This document shows positions 13,101 to 27,600 of a stretch of 64,000 nucleotides of DNA, piece by piece. Within the stretch, counting starts at the first letter, position 1, and each line of letters begins with the position of its first letter. Source of the stretch: Distichodus sexfasciatus (Eukaryota > Chordata > Actinopteri > Characiformes > Distichodontidae). The notes under the pieces were generated by a model. It was not told the DNA's origin and did no database searches. It saw nothing but the letters and a program-made list of their open reading frames with translations. Where the stretch lies: NCBI GenBank assembly GCA_032718565.1, contig JAVGVS010000186.1:62001-126000 (forward strand), written 5' to 3'. A program made the position numbers and the translations under genes.

Positions 13101-16100
13101 ATATAGCTAAATAATACAAGAAATATCAACATGGCAAAAGAAAGCGTATTTGTCACCAAAACCCTCTTGAACTTTTCCCAAAACCATCAAAACTGCAAAC
13201 AAACAGCGTGTGATGAAGCAGATAAGGCTGATTTTATTATTATTTTTTTTTTTAATTTCCCAGTAAGATAGTTATGGTGCATTGTTTGTCTTTTATGGCC
13301 CGTCAGCATGAGGACGTGTCGGACGGGTCAGTTTTTGGCACGGCGTTGTAAGCGTTGTGAGGAGGAAAGAACACACGGCTTTGTTTGCAGCTGAAGAGCG
13401 TGACCGAAGGTTTGACAAACTCGGCAGAACAAACTGTCTCTCGCCGCTCTCGACTTCCTTGTTCTTTATTAATCACCTGGATTAACTCGAACCGCCTACA
13501 TAAACTCTGTCTAGCAACCGCGTTACGCAACACACAACCAAGGTCAACCATGACACTGAAGCACCGGAGATGTCAAATGAAAAATGGTGTTTTACATTTC
13601 TACATTACTTTTATTTTATTGGTTTATTTTTATCTATTATCTATATTTTAAGTGAACATGTAAGTAGTAGGTTATGCTTTTAGCACGATTTTGTTTAAGT
13701 ATACCTGGAATTTACTATAGTATAGTATACAAAAGTACACAAAAAATAGGCTAAAAGTATATATGTACTAAATATATCCAGCTAATGATGTGAAGTCTTG
13801 GTTCTATTTTTACCTTTTTATAAGTGATCTTGTATATACACTTTATAGTAGTAATAATGGTAATTTTAAGAAGAATATTTGGTACATCCAAGTATAAAGA
13901 TAATAGAAACCTAGCAGTAACCATATAAATAAAATGTCAGGAATATATCAAGTATAAAATTAATGCTAAAGAATAACCTTGCAGTTTACTTTAAGCATGA
14001 TGTTACATTCACTTAACAAAAAATGTGTTAGCATATTTATAGCAAACGAACAATTTATCTAGTAGTTTGATGAGTGTATAAATAAATATGTTATAAACTA
14101 AAAGTTTAGTACTAAGTTCTAGTTCAATTTTTAGTTTATGACTAGTTTATCTGCAGTACAAAATATGATTTTAGATGTTAACAGGCAGCTACTCAAAGTT
14201 TACAGCTTCAGCACTGAAAAATCTACTTTTACTTACTAAAAAGTGAAAGTTGAGTCACTTTAAATAAAACCCACAGTACTGGGTTTAAGTTGGCAAAATT
14301 CACCATATTATTCATTAAACGACACCAATACTACAACATCGGTATTTCATCTTGCGTTTCATCACCTGAAGCAGCAGGTCCCCTTCTGAGAAGCCCGAGG
14401 TGCTGATTTCGTTAACACCCGGCCCGTTTCCGGTGGGAAACTCTAAACAGTTTTTCTTCATGGTGGCTGAAAGGGACGAGAGAAACGAGAGACGATGCTG
14501 TGTCAGTATGCAAATGTAAAAAATCATATCCATTTCATCTTAATCCCTGTCATCATGACAAAGAGGAAATGTAGTTACTGAATGGAAAATTTAAAAATAA
14601 TTCAATGTCAAATCTAACAGCATATCTTAATAAAACAGTGGCATTAACATAACTTAATGTTTAAAAGAGTTAGGGTCACTTATTCTCATGAAATAATTCA
14701 ACTGAAATCAAATTACTTTGAGAGTATCTTGATTGTTGCTTTGTTTCAAGTAGATAATTTAGGTAAAATTATGCATCTGAGTGTGAAATGCTTAATATTC
14801 TTTAGTTTAATTAACTGAATGGTCTCAACTTTAACAATGACTTTTTTGTACCCAGTTCAAATACATTTCCATGCTTATGAATGTAAATGATTTAAGTTCA
14901 TGAACTTACAGCAAACATAAACTTACTCAGACAGTTAATGACAACACTTGAATTATTTCAGTTGATCTAACTTTTTAAAAAGTTTTTACATGCAAAACAT
15001 ATTAAAAAGATTTATACTACTTAGTATTAAGAAGAAAATTTACTTATTTTCAGACCAAAATCCTTTTTAATACGGTTTTGCTACACTTAATTTCTTGTAT
15101 ATTTTTTCCAACAGCGTCTAATTAGTAGGCAAAAATATTTACAACAGTATATTATACAAGTCAAAGTCAAAGTAAACTTTATGTGTAAACTTTTACACGT
15201 ACATAGAGACAAGATGACGTGGCTCCAGGTTCTACAGTTTGAACAGAATGTTTTGCTTCACTAAAATGCTATATTTGAGTATGTAATTCAACATATATAC
15301 AGTACATGCAACAGAAATGGTGACTCCAGACTTTTTGCACATATAGAACATGTACTTCAAATAATTCTCAGTGTCTGAATTTTCTCAGGGATGGAACATT
15401 GATATCATTCCTCTACAGAGCGTCATAAAATAGCTCGATAGATACAAAGCTGCACGTACAACTAGAAACAGGAACAATTAATGAACACTGGTTGAGATCT
15501 GGGGCAGAGGTTTGATTTTAATCTGAGATGTTGATATCTGTGGTGGAAAAATCTTTGTCCAAAAGCTGTAAATGGACTATAAAGTCTAATTAGTCTGACG
15601 TTCAAGGTTCAGCAATCAATTGTGGTTTTATCAGGCTTTCCGAGACATTGCACTAATGCTCATAGTGGAAAATGTTGATTTTCTTATTACTTTTACAATA
15701 TTCGAGATTCAAGGGTTTAATGTCTACGCAGCCATATAGAAAGAGCTGAAACCGAGTTCTAAGGAGCGAAATGTGTGATGTTTAATATCAAAAAAGAAGA
15801 CATAAAGTACATGCAAAAAAACTGAAAACGATAATACAATGAGGCAAAAAATTCTAGTGCGAAACAGTATTAAAATACAGAACAAAACAATTAGCTGTAG
15901 AAGGACGTTATGAACGGTATGGGCATTTGTAAAACAGTACAAAAGACCAAAGTGGCAGTGCAGTGTGATGAGTTAAGATAAAAGTAAAAACGGTAAAAAT
16001 TAAACATGAAAACAGTAAAGCTACAATTTGAAAATGGTATAAGTTAAAAGCAAACTTAAAAGTGAAAACTGTTAAAAGTGAAAACTGTAAAAGTTAAAAG

Positions 16101-17503
16101 TAAAAACATTAAAGGTTAAAGAGAAAACAGTGACGACCACCTTCACAGTCAAGGATTAAGCCTAGTCATAGACTAGCTTAGATTTTGAATGGTAAATCTC
16201 CATTAGTACTACAATTTAGTCCAAGACTAATCCATGAGCAGGAAACCAGCCCTAAAAGTTAATAGTGAAAAAACAATCAATGATCAAAGTGAAAACCATA
16301 AAAGTTATAAGTAAAAAGCAGTTACGTAAAAGTTAAAACAGTAAAGTATAAACACGAAACGTATAAAAACTGGTAAAATTAAAAACAGAATCCTACAACA
16401 CAAATAGTATGTGTTACTGGATAAAGTAGCTTGTAGTTAAATTCTTTTTCTCTGTAACTTATAGTTTAGCTAACTACTGGATTAAAACAGGAGCTTAAAG
16501 TGTATCTTACTTTTAATGAAAACTAGCTGTCATTTAAAAGAAGGTTCCTCAACATGGATTACGTTAATGCAAGTCAGGGTGGATTCCCAGTCATGGATTA
16601 AACCACGTCTTGAGGAAAAAACCTGATGATTCAATGATGAGCTTTCAGTTTAAGCCGAGTCCAAATCTGGGTGTGCAAAGTGAAAAACACGTTTTATTTT
16701 GCTTTCAAAACTACCAATTCTGGAGCTTTCGGAGCTGCTGCTTTAAAACACAAGCTGAAAATCCAGTTTCCCTCCTGAACAGACCATAACCCACATTTCT
16801 GTCTGCGCTAAGCTTTTGTTTCATGTCTAAAAGTGCTGGGCATCATCAGAGACGTGGCTGCAGGTCGAGACTCGCCAAAGCTGCTTGAAGAGGCTGAAAG
16901 TGAGAACAAAGAGATGAAGGGAAAAAAAAAACTCAAGGTGGGTTTGAAGAGCAGACCAACTTTTTCAGCATGAATGGTGTCGTTGTGGAGTTTCTGAGAG
17001 CCTGAAAATGTGAGATTTCAATGCAAAAATAAGATGAGCTAAATTTAAGTGGAAATAAAATATATTTTAAAATGTGAGCATGTAAAAAACAGAAATGATA
17101 CAGCGGTTTCAGGTGAAATAAGCAATAAACTAAAGATAAAATAAAATAAATATTATCTAGAGTGTTCTTATTGTTCATATTATTATAGTATATTAGTTTA
17201 TTTCTTTATCTCCATCGCAGGTTGAGACGTGCCAACGTTGCTCAAGGTGACAAAGTGGAAACAAAGTTTGAGGATCTGACTGACGACTGTTAAAAGTTGT
17301 TTCCTGCATGAATGGTATCATTGTGGTGTGATTTTTCTAGAGAGAACAAGATGAGCTAAATTTAGAAGTCAAGAAAAAGAAGTAAAAGCAGCTTGTGAAT
17401 CAGCATCAGTATTTTACTTAAGCTAAAAACGAAATGTAACTTGATTTTTGCAGGTATTAGGTAATATAGCAAACAGTAAATTTATAGAATTTATTGAGTG
17501 TAA

Positions 17504-17568
<65 letters not shown>

Positions 17569-20500
17569 TCTATTACATTTTATTTATATTAAAATTTAGC
17601 CTATGTATTTATTATCAATTTAACTCTAGGTATCCATTTGAGGTCTATTGGGGCTGATGAACAGTACAGTATATACTATATAATATACTATTTTATGTAT
17701 AAGATTGATGCATACATTTTTTTCTTTTTCAACAGTAAATAAAGAAAAACATATACATTTTTATTGTAACTCCCAAGTAACACCACATACGCCTAACGAA
17801 GAACCAAAATACAATATAAGTGTGTGTCTTCTGTTCCTATTTTGGTCTGTTGGTTCTACCAGTCCACAGTTTGGTTCATATCACAGTTCTTGAACTGTAG
17901 TGGCTGTTTTCTAGGAAATTACAGCCAAAACACTTTGAAAAAATAGATTTATTTTAAATAATCTATAAATAATAATAGTCCAACTATAAGTTAGTGTAAA
18001 ACGTAACTTACGACTGCTTGCTATGAGGTATCTCAGCGTTGGAGATGCACATTATATTACATGCAAGTCTCACCCCAGTAAATAAATCTATATAAATGTC
18101 TACAAATAAGGATCAGTGCATTAAATAGTGAGAAGTTGTGCATTGTTCTGGAATACGAGTGGGAATAAAAATATTTTTAAAAATGCAAAAACTAGTTGCT
18201 GAGCGAAATTGCAACCACTTATGTGTATGTGTGTGTGTTTCTGTGTGTGTGTGTGTGTATTTGGACAGTAAATGAGACAATAGAGGGCTAATGGGCAGCA
18301 GCCAGGCGGTTTGCGTGACTAGAGTAGATGACCGGAGCAGGGAGAGGCCACATCCTGGGGTTTTTCCTGCGGCAGCTGCTCAGATAAGCAAGCATTCTTG
18401 TCAGCGTTGCTTACAGAGACCCCGGGGGACCCTTGTCTGTGTGTGTTTGTGTGTGTTAGTGTACGTGTGTGTTTATGTATTTAGAGGCTTTGTGAGGACC
18501 TGGCTGTTCCTTAATATATGTGATCCTCCACGGCAAAATTGAGTTATGATGTTTTCATGAAAGGGCATAAATCAGTGAATCGGATGACATATGACTGAGA
18601 TATCAACATTCAAAGGAGTCGGGTTTCTCCTGTCACGGCAAGTGAGAAATGGAGAAATCTGCCTTTGAAGTTGACTATCGCCGTAGCACTCACAGACGCT
18701 TGGTGCGGTCGCGGCTACGTTTGCATTTCTGGTAGCCTACGCTGCATTCACAGCCACACGGACAGCCTACCTGCGTTAGGTTAACTGAACTCGGGAGACG
18801 AAGATGGATTCCGGAGAAATATCTTCACGCTAGTCAACCAGTGTCAAAACAGAAACTTTTAACATTCTGCTGGAATTGAATTCCTCACCTCAAGAAAGTC
18901 ACGTTTTTAGGATGGAAAGGGTAAGTTTTTCAGCCAAATTTATTCACAACAGTACAGTATAGACCTTCCACTGTTTCAAAACACTAAAAACAAAAAATCC
19001 AACATTTTACTCCACGCAACATAAATGCTCGTTTTTCTCGGAAACCTCTGTTGCGACAAGCGACTGGTTTTGCCGTGGAGGGTCACATATATGGTTTGTG
19101 GGAACATTATGTTTTGTGAAGACGGTTTCCTAAGACGGTCTCTCTCTCTCTTTCTCTCTCTCTCACACACACAGACACACACAGAATTACACATTAAAGC
19201 TAGTATAAAAGTGAAAACTAGAGAAAGTTTTAGGAAACACACACACACACACAAAGCAAAGCAATCTCTTCAAAAAAGCTGATTTGCAGAATTCTAGCTT
19301 CCAGGTCTCCGCTGCCATGCCATGCCAAGGTTGGCATGAGACTTGAGGAGAGGTTTCTCACACCCTTCGGACAGTTTTTCTTGCAGAGGTCGTGGAAAAG
19401 TGTTTGGGGTTTTTGCATACAGCAGCAATGCTGGATCAAGGCCTGTTGCACAGCCACTGTTGTCATATACAAGGAAATTGATTTGCTGGTTGTTGCTAAG
19501 ACATTAAGAGCAAAAATATTATTTTAATGTGTTTTTTTGTGTGAGATATTATGGTTAAAACTTAATTATAAATGCCATATACAGTACACATAAAGTAAAA
19601 TATTTCAAGCTTTTTTGTTTTAGTGTTGATAATTATGGCTGGTAATAATGGCAATAAACTAAACGTTTTGAGGACTTTAAGGGCCAATTTCCCAGGATCA
19701 AGCCTAGTCTTAGACTAACTTTGAGTTTGAGTGGTAAATCTCCACTTATACTACAACTTAGTCCAAGACTAGGCTTAATCCATGAGTAAGAAAGCAGCCC
19801 GAAAAGTTTAAAGTGAATTTAAATTCATTGCTTATGCTGTCGCTCATAATCATCAACATAAAATTTCTCATTCTCATTCTAACGTAAGATCTGAAGATCA
19901 CAATAGACTTGCTTTCAGAAAGCAGATATTACGAGCTCTGCTGAATTAAAGTGATATTTTAATCTGACATTAAACAGAGACTCCACACATTTTCGTGATT
20001 TACAATTTTGAGCTAGACTGGCTGCCTTCCTGTAGGTGGATTAGTCTTGGACCAAACTGCACTACCAATGGAGGTTCTCCACTGAAACTCAAAGCTAGTC
20101 TAGGCTTAGGCTTGCCTAATCTCCTCGTCAAGTCAGACCTTAACTTACATAGTTTCCCAAACTATGATTAACTAAACCTAGACTAGCTTTGGTAGAGAAA
20201 CTACATTGGTAGTGCAATATGGTCCAAGACTAGTAATAAAAACACCAAAGTATTTGTCAAACCACTTTTGATGCACAGAAGCAGAAAACACCTAAAAGCA
20301 AGATACTAAAAGCAATTTGGATGTAAGTTTTATTTAATTTTCCATACTTTTAACATGACATAATTTTTATTTGATGGTGCCAACATGAGGATTTCTATGT
20401 TATATGGTGTTTATAGATCATACATTTGTTCCCCAAGTTCCCTAGTTTTTGAAGTTTCTGATAACTTTTGGTAAACAACCAGTTGGGACTAGAAAATTCC

Positions 20501-23500
20501 TCTCAAAGAAGCACTTCAACCCATAAAAATCTGGCTTTTCAAGTCATTACGACAATGTTTCTGTAACTGACTTTTGTGTGAACCAAACAAAAGTGTACCC
20601 GGGAAATTTGGCTTGTCCAGGCCTAGTAACGTTCCCAGAATTGTTCCAAAGTGTTTCAATGGAAACGAAGACAAATAACCAGTGGGAAGAAAAACATATT
20701 CCTTGTAGCAAAAATATGAAGGCTGATCCTGAATAATCTTTCCAATCTCAGGCGGTTTGCGGGTGTTTGTGCAAAACTGTTTCTGACTCTTGGTAAAGCT
20801 GTTCAGTTCCATTTTGACAATTGCTTAAATTGATTTAATCTGGGTTCTAGAAGTTCAATATTTCTTTAAATGTTTCTATTTTGTTACCATTGCAAAATAG
20901 CATGGCAAAACGTTTCATACGCATGTTCCATTTTGAGTTTCTGTTATTCAAACGCAAGTGGCGTGACCTGAAAGCGACAGTTACACACAGAAGACTGTAA
21001 AAAGAAAAGTGAAGATCAAAAATGACGAGAAACCTTGAAAAAATTTAACTATCCATTCTTATGAGCAGCAAAAGCAGCTGAAAACGGCTCGTAATTCACT
21101 TTTTCCTTTGGGTTTTGGAAACCAATATTGTTTTTTGGGGATTTTGCTTTAGTTTTTTTTTTTTAATGAAGGATAAACTGATCAGTCCCTTCCAATTCCT
21201 ACTTGTTGGTTATGGCTGTGACATGTAACTTAATCCACATCTTTGCATCATCCCTCCTTGTGATTTTTCATTTTGTGTTGCATGCGTGAACACGCCAGAT
21301 TCGCCAGTGTTCCGGCAACAGGAGCTCCTGTCAACTGGTTATACACTGCCCACGTTCCCGTAAAAAACATCGCAATATTCTTGGGATCAGAGTGTGCGAA
21401 ACGGTGAGTGTATTTGATACGCAGTAATGTGGTTTAAAGTAATTTTTTCCATTCAATGATTGCCATTCAGCTTCTGCTGCAAACTTCCATCTGATTCAAC
21501 TTAAAAACTGAAGTTCGACAGCTGTCTTTAAGTATCAAGACTATTAATTGTATGTACAAATTGTTTTAAGTCTAAAGGCAATATAAACTGAAAATTTCAC
21601 CTTGACGAGAAACAATATTGCTCTTAATATCGAGGCATGAGATGTTGTCACACCCCTAGTAGTGAACTCTCTCCGATAAGAATCACATAGCGAACATTAT
21701 TACAGATAGGTTGAAACTGAAAACTACATTCATTAAGGTCATTTTCTGGTTTTTGTTCATCAATTCGGTCACAGCTTCAAAACCAAATGAGCTAATCCGG
21801 GATTTACGAATGTCAGAATCACAGCTCGTACAATAGTGAAATTTTGCTTTTAAGCACAAACAAGATTTAAACTACGGAACACCGAAACACAGCCTTTCCC
21901 GGCAGCCATCTTGAGACGCAAACATGCCCCGATGCCACCCGGTTTATCAGGCGCATCGCTCTGCCGAGGATTTTTTTCAGGCCCCGATCCTTATCGTTTT
22001 TCCAAGATGCTAATCTGTGGATTGAGAAAGGAGCCAGTGTGCTGGCAGAGCAGTGTTTTAAAACAAAGATGAAATAGCCGGTATCTGTCTAAATTTACAC
22101 GAACAGATCAGATGTCGGCGGTTGGCGTGGGGACGGGCCGATGGATGTTTTTAGAGGCTATACATTTATTATAGTACATATTTAGTACAAATTTAAGGGG
22201 ATTTTTAAATTGCCTTGGATAAACACATTGGCTAGTAAGGAGTAACTTATAGAGAGTGGAATAACATATGTGTTATATGTATGTATTATATGTAATGTTT
22301 TGCACAAACATGCATGCAATAAAATTTGCAATAAACACTGCTTCACAGCAGTCGTGGCTTCTGTTTTTACATTAAAATCAAACTTGAAATAAGGAAACAT
22401 TGGTGAATGTGCAAGAAAACTGCGTAAATTGGTTTCACAAACAAATGTCTACTTAAAAGTCCTATATTATGCATTTTTACAAGTTAAAATAGCTCTGAAG
22501 TAGTTTGCTGAAAATACCTCTCAAGGGTGCCTTTCCCAAAAGCATAAATTTTGTTAGTTGCTAACACTGCTAACCGTTCTCTCAGCGCTTGTTGTTGCTA
22601 AGTTACAAAAAGCGTCATTGGGCACTTCCACGTTCGTTCCTATTTCATGAATGCTGCGCTAATACTGCTTAGCGCTCTGAACGCTGAAGCTCATAGGATT
22701 TTTATTTAAAAAACGCAAAAACATGTTTGGTGGACACAGGCCCTTAAAGTGAAACTGTCAAGCTTATAACAGCTCCTGGCCAAAAATGTTTTATGAAAAC
22801 AGAAAATCCCTAACCGAACTCGACCAGCAAGCTGTGAATTTTCTTTTCCTACAACTTTTCCCCCCCTGTAATGAGAGAACCAATGGAGCAGTTTTCTCCC
22901 CGCTCTCTCTCTCTTCAGAACCACTTTGCGTGCTAAGTATTTCCTCGATCACTTGCGGATGGAATTTTTTTTGCTGTTTTGGAACGTCATTGTGTCATTG
23001 TGAAACTGAGCAGAAAATAAAAGCCGCGAGCCAACCGGGTCTTTGAGCGGCGTCCAAGAAATGGATCTCAACCAAACTGGGCTTCTGTGTAAATTCGTAG
23101 ACTCACAAAAAAAGAGAGAAACGCCTTGGAAGTCGTTCGCATTTTGAACTCAGCCAGAGGAAAGCGAAGACAATGAGCTCTGCCACAATGAATGGCATTA
23201 AAAACACGTTGAGCACCGCGCAGACGCCTGCGAATAATGGAACTCGCCGACACAATGCGGCTATCTGATACCGCACAGATTATCAAAACGCCGGCCGTTT
23301 AAAGTAATGCTCATTTTAATGCCTCGATCGAGAACGAGAATCTTGCAAAATCACGCAAAACTACTTTTAAACTTTACCTTGTGATTGATCAACTGTAAAA
23401 TTGAAACAATATCATTTAAAAGTGGCATCCAAAAATCAGGTTCAAGCTTCATGAAAAACAGGTGGCGTAATACCCTTATTCACTTCGGATTTGAAGAAAA

Positions 23501-24594
23501 ACAGAGTGATCTAAAGCTTCAGCAGTCATGTCTGAATACGTATGTGTGTGGCCATGAGCTGCTCCTTATTCATGCCTGAGTCATAAACCGATAACATAAG
23601 GTTCATATAAAACTCAAATTAGTCATAATACGTACAATACAATCATCTTTGGCAAACTCTCCAAGTGAACACCACTGGGTTCAGTCAGGTTTTGGTCAAA
23701 TACAATGCACTTTGAACTGCGGTGCGTATATATATCACCTGAATAAAACTTAAAATGAAACGCCTCTAGGAAGAGTTAAGAGTCCCCCATCAGAATTCAG
23801 CTTGAGTACTAAAACAGTAAATATTTTGCTGCTATTAGTAACAGTATTAGTAACTAACATGAGTTTACTCTTGCCATTACGAACCCTCAAGAGTTCATTG
23901 TCTCCTCGTTGACTTGTTCCTTTATCTCAGCAAACACTTCGCCCCAAAATCTACAGATATTGCTGCTATGTCATGAGACTCTGCTCTGGAACAGGTACAG
24001 GACCTTTCTGGAGTCACCTGCATATTGAAGAATGAATGGCATGTGGGGAATCTTGATTTAACAACAAAAAGAACAAGGCAACATCTAAGCTTAGTTTATC
24101 TGGTGTCTCCTCCCACTATAGAGACCGAACAAAGCCACTTCACAGTTCCGAGGTAAAAAAAGTTCATGTTGAGATCCAGTTTCTACCTGAAGAGTGAACG
24201 CTGCTTTTTACAGATATGTAATGAAGTTCTACAAACAAGTAGTCAAAGTAGGCTGGTAGCATAACGGTTACGGAGCTCGCCCCGTGATCGAAAGTCATGG
24301 AGCGGTAAAGGTCCCAAGCACTGCTCCATGGGAGCTGCCCAGGTCTGCTGCCCACTACTCTGTCAAGGATGGATCAAATGCCGAGGTCACATTTCATTAG
24401 TGGTGCCCTGTGTGCTGTGCTGTGTTCATAATGACAAATAATCACTCACTTGAAAGTATGATTAAAGTCATCTCACTATACACAATATACAGAGAGATGA
24501 AGTGACCAAGCTTAAGGTCCACAGTGACCACAGAGACATACAGACAGTGCAACACAGGACAAGCGGTGGAAGCTATATGTGTAACACTAGTTAA

Positions 24595-24663
<69 letters not shown>

Positions 24664-27600
24664 TGTGTGCAAGGTGTGTTGGTGCCTGCCCAGAGTTGGT
24701 CCCCGTCATGCGCCTGTAGTTCCCGGGATAGGCTCTGGTCCCCATGCGGTCCCAGTTGGGATTAAGCGGTTCAGATAATGAATGAAAATCATTGAGCCTT
24801 AACAGTAACAGGTCGAAACAATTAATGCAACATAAATAAAGTTGGAACAAATATTGACTCACAATGTTGTGGCAAACAGTTTTGGGGGAGAGTCACCAAA
24901 AATGTCACATTACAGTGTTCTGCCTTTCACTTCTCATTTACATCTCATTTGTGACCTTTACAACAAATTGTACTCATATGACTACACTCTGAGTCATCCC
25001 ATAACAAATACTGACTGACTTACAAAATACCTCTGCTTTCAGAATTAAATTAAAAATGTTGATGTAATTTTTCTTGAATTTGGTCATAAATCAACATATT
25101 GTTCACTGTTAAAGTTGTCATGCATCATAAACAATAATGTTTTCACATTGATGATACAGTCAATTTATGACCAAATTTAAGAACAAATATTTGTTTTTTT
25201 AACAATTCCATATTGTAAAGAACATTCAAAATTGCATAGAAATTACTAATTTAATTCTGAACGCAATACTGATATAATGTTGAAAATTGGTAAACATTTG
25301 ACAAACTTGACTTTGATAAAAATGGAAATGAACATTTTTAACTTACAGTGTATATTGTAGTAAATGAGAAGAGAATATATATTTGTGGTTTCTCATTACG
25401 GACTGCAGAAAGACAATACAGTGTGTGTGGAATGAAGGTCTACAAACTTGAGGGCAGCCATTAATCTTTTTCTTTCTTTCTTCAAAGCGATTAGTCATAC
25501 AGAATAGCAGTGAGTCAGCTGTTTCGCTTCCTTTAGTCACAAAGAGCTCGTTAAAAAAATTCTGGCCTTCTCGCTGCTCCAGCAGAGCTGCACGTCTTTA
25601 ATTGCACACTAGCAATTAAAGGCAATTCAATCAAAGCAAGTATAAAATCTCTTTCCTCAAGCAAAGTACATGGATCTGCTTTATTAGTGTTTCGTACAGT
25701 GGCCGAGAGAGTCCAATGCCATAAAAAAACACACACTGCAGAGCAACAGAACATATTCATTAAGATGATGACGTGCACAAACACACTGCAATTACAAACA
25801 CGCCACACAGATTCAGAAAACATGCGCTACACTTTCATAGACGCGCTGCAAATATGCAAAACATATGCACAAACGCTGCACACAGACACAACACAGCGCA
25901 AGTGTGGCTCATCACAATGCAAGTGTGACACAACACAAGGCAATTTGCTTTTGGAGAACATGAATTCCTATGTACGATTAAACCATGGCAATCGTTTGTC
26001 AAATATCAATTTTCACTCACTGGTTTCCACCGCTTTAGCGCCATACAATCAAAAAGCATGTGACACCACAAAAAAGTGGTGTTATTTTGATGAAAGCATC
26101 ATTCTGAGTCTGTGCAGTGTGTTCATAATTGCAGTGCGTTATCAACTTGATTACTATTTTGTTGAATTGCAGTGCAATTCAACCTGTTTGAGCATCCACA
26201 CTTTGGGTTTTACCAACAACAACTTGCTTGCATTGTTGACTTGAGTTGCAACTGTTGATATTTCCTTCCAACACGCATCACCTGAATGCAAATGGTTTAT
26301 GTAGGCGCTAGACAGTTTCGTTTCTTTTCATGAAGAAGGAGGACAGGAGGAGGAGCAGGAGGAGGAGGAAGGGTGTCGGCTCTGGAGATGGTGACATTCC
26401 TGAAGCACCGACTCCTCCCTGACACCAGTAATGTTCTCTCAGCCAGTTAAACCACTTACACACACAGCGACATGTAACTCAATGTCGAAACATCAGCATG
26501 CGACAAACCCTGAAGCCAAAAAATGTTTCAAACCCTTTGACATATATCTGCATCGTAAAGTTTTTTTTATTCATGGCTGGCTTAAGTCAGCTTTTTACAT
26601 TACAAAACAATAAATAAATGAATGTGATGCAATGCAACAAGCATGTGCCAACCATGTGGTACCACCAGTAGCCAATCAGATGCCACTTCTGCCAGTTCTA
26701 TACCAATCACAAACACCTGCTTGCCACTCTACATCAACATTTATAAAAGATTGTTAACTACTGGAAACAAATTTGCTTCACTACTAATAAACCTTAGTTG
26801 GGCTGCTAGTTTTTGTTACACTGGGTTTAACCACCAAAAAGGATGAAGAAGAAAACTCACCATTGAAGAAGCTCTTGACCTTCAGGTAGCCCACGCTCAA
26901 GCGTAACACCGACAGTTTGTCCAGACGTGAGCACACATTTTCGGAGAAGGGCAGCATGGTGGTCAGCCGCTCCAGTTCACCGTTTAGACGGTCGCGATGC
27001 CGCTTTGATGGGTTGGACTTGGTGACATCACTTACGGGTTTGCTGATGAGAAATGTATAGGAATTTAGATCTAAAAGTAACAATCAACCACAAAGAAACA
27101 AATGTGGCTAACAAAATACAGTGAAATACAATTTATCATAACTGGCATCTTACTGGATTCTAAAACCGTTGACGCCTTGAAATTTGTATTATCAGCTTCC
27201 AATATTATTCCACTATTATCAATTTGAGTCATTTCTACTTGATTACTAACTTTTCAGTAATAGAAATGTCTAGAAATGTCTGTATTGTGTGATTTTTGCA
27301 AGTTTGCTTCTTTGAAGTAAACAATCTTTACTTTTGCTTTTTGACTTTTACTTTAGACATTTAGACAATTGCTCTTACTAGCAATTACTTTTAGGTATGA
27401 TTTCTGAGAAATACTCATTTATTTTAACAGGATACTTTTACTGTAGACAATTTTTTTGTATCTCTAGTTTTACTTAGGTATGAGCTTCATTTAAAATTGA
27501 TACTGAAGGTTTAAGTTTTTCTTGTAAGGGCTAAGCTTACTTATTTAAATACAGCTTATAGCAGATATTTAGCTAGTTTACTCAGGTTGTATTTTTAACT

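Larger units (their letters stand above)
12191..14365 (-). other. AHR intron 3
   Basis: AT-rich intron. It carries a retroelement-like 3' tail (12560-12675) and a GC-richer block (13300-13560) whose minus strand reads like an LTR fragment, with AATAAA followed by a GC-rich segment. No other exon was recognised. Confidence 0.75.
14467..26860 (-). other. AHR intron 2 (12.4 kb), repeat-rich
   Basis: A large intron with no convincing internal gene. It holds a GTAAAAG-type A-rich tract (15975-16400), AT, GT, CT and AAT microsatellites, copy B of the inverted-repeat transposon, several copies of a ~120-bp palindromic element (16136, 19680, 20010, 20150), a tRNA-derived SINE (24245) and an L2-like tail (24664). 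A 185-codon frame at 25687-26244 was inspected and not supported. Confidence 0.8.

Noticed and set aside
20516..20812. 98-codon minus-strand frame in AHR intron 2
   Set aside because: No domain, low-complexity surroundings and no exon-type splice signals in a shared phase.
24442..24862. Poly-isoleucine and poly-tyrosine open frames
   Set aside because: Translations of the (AAT)n microsatellite next to an L2-like tail.
25687..26244. 185-codon open frame in AHR intron 2
   Set aside because: No recognisable domain, His/Thr-rich from repetitive 'acacactgca'-type DNA, no splice or promoter context. Most likely chance or dispersed-repeat sequence.
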